Assembly (NCBI GenBank): GCA_022736535.1
Contig: DZCT01000276.1
Coordinates: forward strand, 1 to 6,851
Source of the DNA: Desulfatirhabdium butyrativorans
Lineage (GTDB): Bacteria > Desulfobacterota > Desulfobacteria > Desulfobacterales > JAIFKL01
Direction of reading: 5' to 3'
DNA length: 6,851 nucleotides
Part shown: piece after piece, positions 5,180-6,851 of the stretch
Layout of the letters: each line of letters begins with the position of its first letter
Position numbering within the stretch: the first letter of the stretch is position 1
Notes under the pieces: generated by a model
What the model saw: only the letters and a program-made list of their open reading frames with translations
What the model was told of the DNA's origin: nothing
Database searches by the model: none
Program-made: the position numbers and the translations under genes

Positions 5180-5842
5180 ATGATGAAATCTCTGTGTATA
5201 GATTTGGAAACCTTGGCGAGCTATATCGGCGGAACGGTTTCGGATGAAGAAAGAGACCGGATAGAGGAACATCTTGCCGACTGTGAGGATTGCCGGAAAG
5301 AATTTGTGGTCGCCAGCACCATATTGAATGATAAGGAATTATCCGAGAATGAAGGTTTGTCGGAAAAAGAAAGCCGGTCAATGTGGGCTAAGATAAAAGA
5401 GAAAATTGCGCCTGTCCTGCAATGGACCCGGGCGCTCTGTTCCGAACTGACGGAAGCACCCTGGTTTTCCGTGTTTGAGCCTGCCCCGGCAATGTCTCGA
5501 GGCCGCTCGGAAGCCCGGCAGCCGGTGGTTGAGTATGTTTATTTCAGCAAAGAGTTAAACGAGATGTTAGAGGCAGAAATGTACATCCGAAAGACGGAAG
5601 ATGAAAAAGCCTGTATGAAAGTCAGGGTCACGGAAGAGGAAGAGTTGGCAAAAAATGTGAGGCTGACATTGAAGCGGGAAGGAAAAAAAGATGTCTCCCG
5701 TCCGTTGCGGGACGCGTATGTGGCTTTTGACGACCTGATGTTCGGCGACTACCATTTGGTCGTGATACAGTACGGCAAAGAGAGCAAAGCAGATTATCTC
5801 CTGAAATTCCGAATTGACAAGGCGGGGATAGATGAGCAATAG
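5180..5842 (+). CDS. Zinc-finger (ZAS) anti-sigma factor with C-terminal beta domain, no membrane segment
   Basis: A 220-residue protein. The first ~45 residues are a zf-HC2/ZAS domain: Cys6, then EERDRIEEHLADCEDC with His31-x3-Cys35-x2-Cys38, the zinc ligands of anti-sigma factors that clamp ECF sigma factors. Residues ~45-110 are a charged then mixed linker (KIAPVLQWTRALCSELTEAP) with no stretch hydrophobic enough to cross a membrane. The C-terminal ~105 residues (from VVEYVYFSKEL) look like a beta-sandwich related to SpaA/carboxypeptidase-regulatory-like domains, as in NVRLTLKREGKK and AFDDLMFGDYHLVVI. So it should be cytoplasmic, unlike the usual membrane-anchored type cut by regulated intramembrane proteolysis. 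It follows the sigma gene by 61 nt and overlaps the CHAT gene by 11 bp, suggesting translational coupling. Its target is presumably the adjacent sigma factor, and the linker is a plausible site for proteolysis; both are inference. Confidence 0.85.
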   Translation: MMKSLCIDLETLASYIGGTVSDEERDRIEEHLADCEDCRKEFVVASTILNDKELSENEGLSEKESRSMWAKIKEKIAPVLQWTRALCSELTEAPWFSVFEPAPAMSRGRSEARQPVVEYVYFSKELNEMLEAEMYIRKTEDEKACMKVRVTEEEELAKNVRLTLKREGKKDVSRPLRDAYVAFDDLMFGDYHLVVIQYGKESKADYLLKFRIDKAGIDEQ

Positions 5843-6851
5843 AGCAAATCCTGAATCCGCAGCAGAAACGCATCTTCTGAAAATCAGGTTTCAGCAGCCT
5901 GACTATGCGGTTTCCGCGGCGCAGGACAAATCCGTTCTGATAAACGGCATTGAAGAAGACTGGCGCCGCATCATTGAGAAGATCAATGAGATGCCGGGCG
6001 CGGCGAGAGGCGGCAATGTTTTGGAAGAACTCAAGCGCATGGGGCAGAAAATGTGCAGCGAGTTTCTGACACCGGACATTGAGAAGAAGTTGCTTTCGAC
6101 TCATGCGGAATATCTCATCTTGGAGATTGACGAGCAGTTGGTGCATATTCCCTGGGAACTGCTCTATCTCAACGGCGAATTTCTCTGTCAGCGATTCAGC
6201 ATGGGACGGCTGCCGAGTACGCCTCAGAAACCGGCTGAGTGCGAAAAACGGGAGATGAAAACGCGGCTGAGAATGTGGATACTGGCGAATCCCAGCGGCG
6301 ATTTGGACAGTGCCGCGGCTGAAGGCGATATGATCTGTGACTTTCTGGATCAGATCAATGCAAAAGCAGATGAACCGCTCATTGACGCCGAACTTGACAG
6401 CGAAATCCGCCCGGAGCAGATTCGGGAAAGGATCAAAGACTATGATGTGGTTCACTTTGCGGGTCACGCCGAATATGACTCACAGTCTCCGTCCAAAAGC
6501 GGATGGAGACTGACAGACGGGAATTTCACCGCCGCCGATATTGAAAGCATTGCAGGCGGTTCGGCAATGCCGGCGCTGGTCTTTTCCAACGCGTGTCAGT
6601 CCGCCCGCACGGAGAAATGGGGAAAGTTGGATGAGTCATTCGGTTTGGCAAACGCCTTCATGCTGGCAGGCGTGAGACATTATATCGGCACATCGTGGGA
6701 GATAAAAGACAGTCCCGGAAGTGAATTTGCCCGCCTGTTCTACGAGCAGCTTGTTTCAGGGAAAAGCGTGGGCGAGTCGGTGCGGCTGTCACGGCTTGCG
6801 CTGATGGCGGACAAAAGCGATGCTGCGTGTTCGTGGGCGAGTTATCAGTTG
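5832..6851 (+). CDS. CHAT-domain caspase-like protease (partial, 3' end outside window)
   Basis: 340 codons are visible. The ATG at 5832 lies inside the last codons of the anti-sigma gene (stop at 5840-5842), with AAGG 9 nt upstream. After a ~60-residue N-terminus (LLKIRFQQPDYAVSA) the CHAT fold begins. Landmarks are LVHIPWELLYLNGEFL (about 103-118), typical of the first strand of CHAT proteins, then VVHFAGHAEYD with the presumed catalytic His212 and SNACQSAR with the presumed catalytic Cys255. Then come FMLAGVRHYIGTSWEI, FARLFYEQLVSGKSVGESVR and CSWASYQL, the usual end of the domain. Both dyad residues are present, so it should be an active cysteine protease of the caspase-like clan C50/C14 type. 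Further domains (TPRs or others) may follow outside the window. The coupling to the anti-sigma suggests that protein, or something bound to it, is its partner or substrate. No CRISPR effector is visible nearby. Confidence 0.9.
   Translation, partial: MSNRANPESAAETHLLKIRFQQPDYAVSAAQDKSVLINGIEEDWRRIIEKINEMPGAARGGNVLEELKRMGQKMCSEFLTPDIEKKLLSTHAEYLILEIDEQLVHIPWELLYLNGEFLCQRFSMGRLPSTPQKPAECEKREMKTRLRMWILANPSGDLDSAAAEGDMICDFLDQINAKADEPLIDAELDSEIRPEQIRERIKDYDVVHFAGHAEYDSQSPSKSGWRLTDGNFTAADIESIAGGSAMPALVFSNACQSARTEKWGKLDESFGLANAFMLAGVRHYIGTSWEIKDSPGSEFARLFYEQLVSGKSVGESVRLSRLALMADKSDAACSWASYQL

Noticed and set aside
5628..6467. 279-codon minus-strand ORF opposite the anti-sigma and CHAT genes
   Set aside because: Entirely antisense to two genes with clear domain motifs and catalytic residues.

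Overview
The window looks like accessory chromosome of a large-genome, repeat-rich bacterium. My best guess is a Desulfobacterota lineage (Desulfonema-like or a multicellular magnetotactic relative). This rests on three things seen here: the palindromic repeat families in the intergenic DNA, a CHAT-protease/ECF-sigma gene cluster, and a TPR + Ig-like + CsgG-like surface lipoprotein. The taxonomic guess is inference, because no ribosomal or housekeeping gene is present.

Layout. (1) Positions 1-195, minus strand: the N-terminus of an exported protein that starts with a signal peptide and a carboxypeptidase-regulatory-like beta domain and runs off the left edge. (2) 196-1173: no convincing gene. 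It holds a tandem array of four ~120-bp units (326-785), a GC-rich REP-like block with one intact and one hairpin-deleted copy (899-1005), and an inverted pair of G/C-tract hairpins (1014-1133). (3) 1174-1683, minus strand: an unrecognised ~169-residue protein. (4) 1684-2245: a ~180-bp MITE-like palindromic element (1755-1934), a good sigma70-type promoter (2002-2030) and a second inverted-repeat element (2134-2215) in the presumed leader of the next gene. (5) 2246-4165, plus strand: a 639-residue envelope protein with TPRs, three Ig-like segments and a CsgG/FlgT-like C-terminus. (6) 4166-4518: nearly filled by a ~290-bp MITE-like insertion with inverted ends and a 7-bp direct repeat, ending three bases before the next start codon. 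(7) 4519 to the right edge, plus strand: ECF-type sigma factor, zinc-finger (ZAS) anti-sigma without a membrane segment, and a CHAT-domain protease whose start overlaps the anti-sigma stop; the CHAT gene runs off the right edge.

How it may work together. Sigma, anti-sigma and CHAT protease are in one direction, and the last two are coupled by an 11-bp overlap. The simplest reading is a cytoplasmic signalling module in which the anti-sigma holds the sigma factor and the CHAT protease, when triggered, acts on or with the anti-sigma to release it. This resembles in logic the known type III-E CRISPR (Craspase) circuit, where the TPR-CHAT protease Csx29 cleaves Csx30, an inhibitor of a sigma factor, but no CRISPR array or effector is visible here. 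The cleavage model is inference. A dispersed AT-rich motif (core TAATATGCAG followed by A/T tracts) recurs seven times in intergenic DNA, including inside the sigma/anti-sigma gap.
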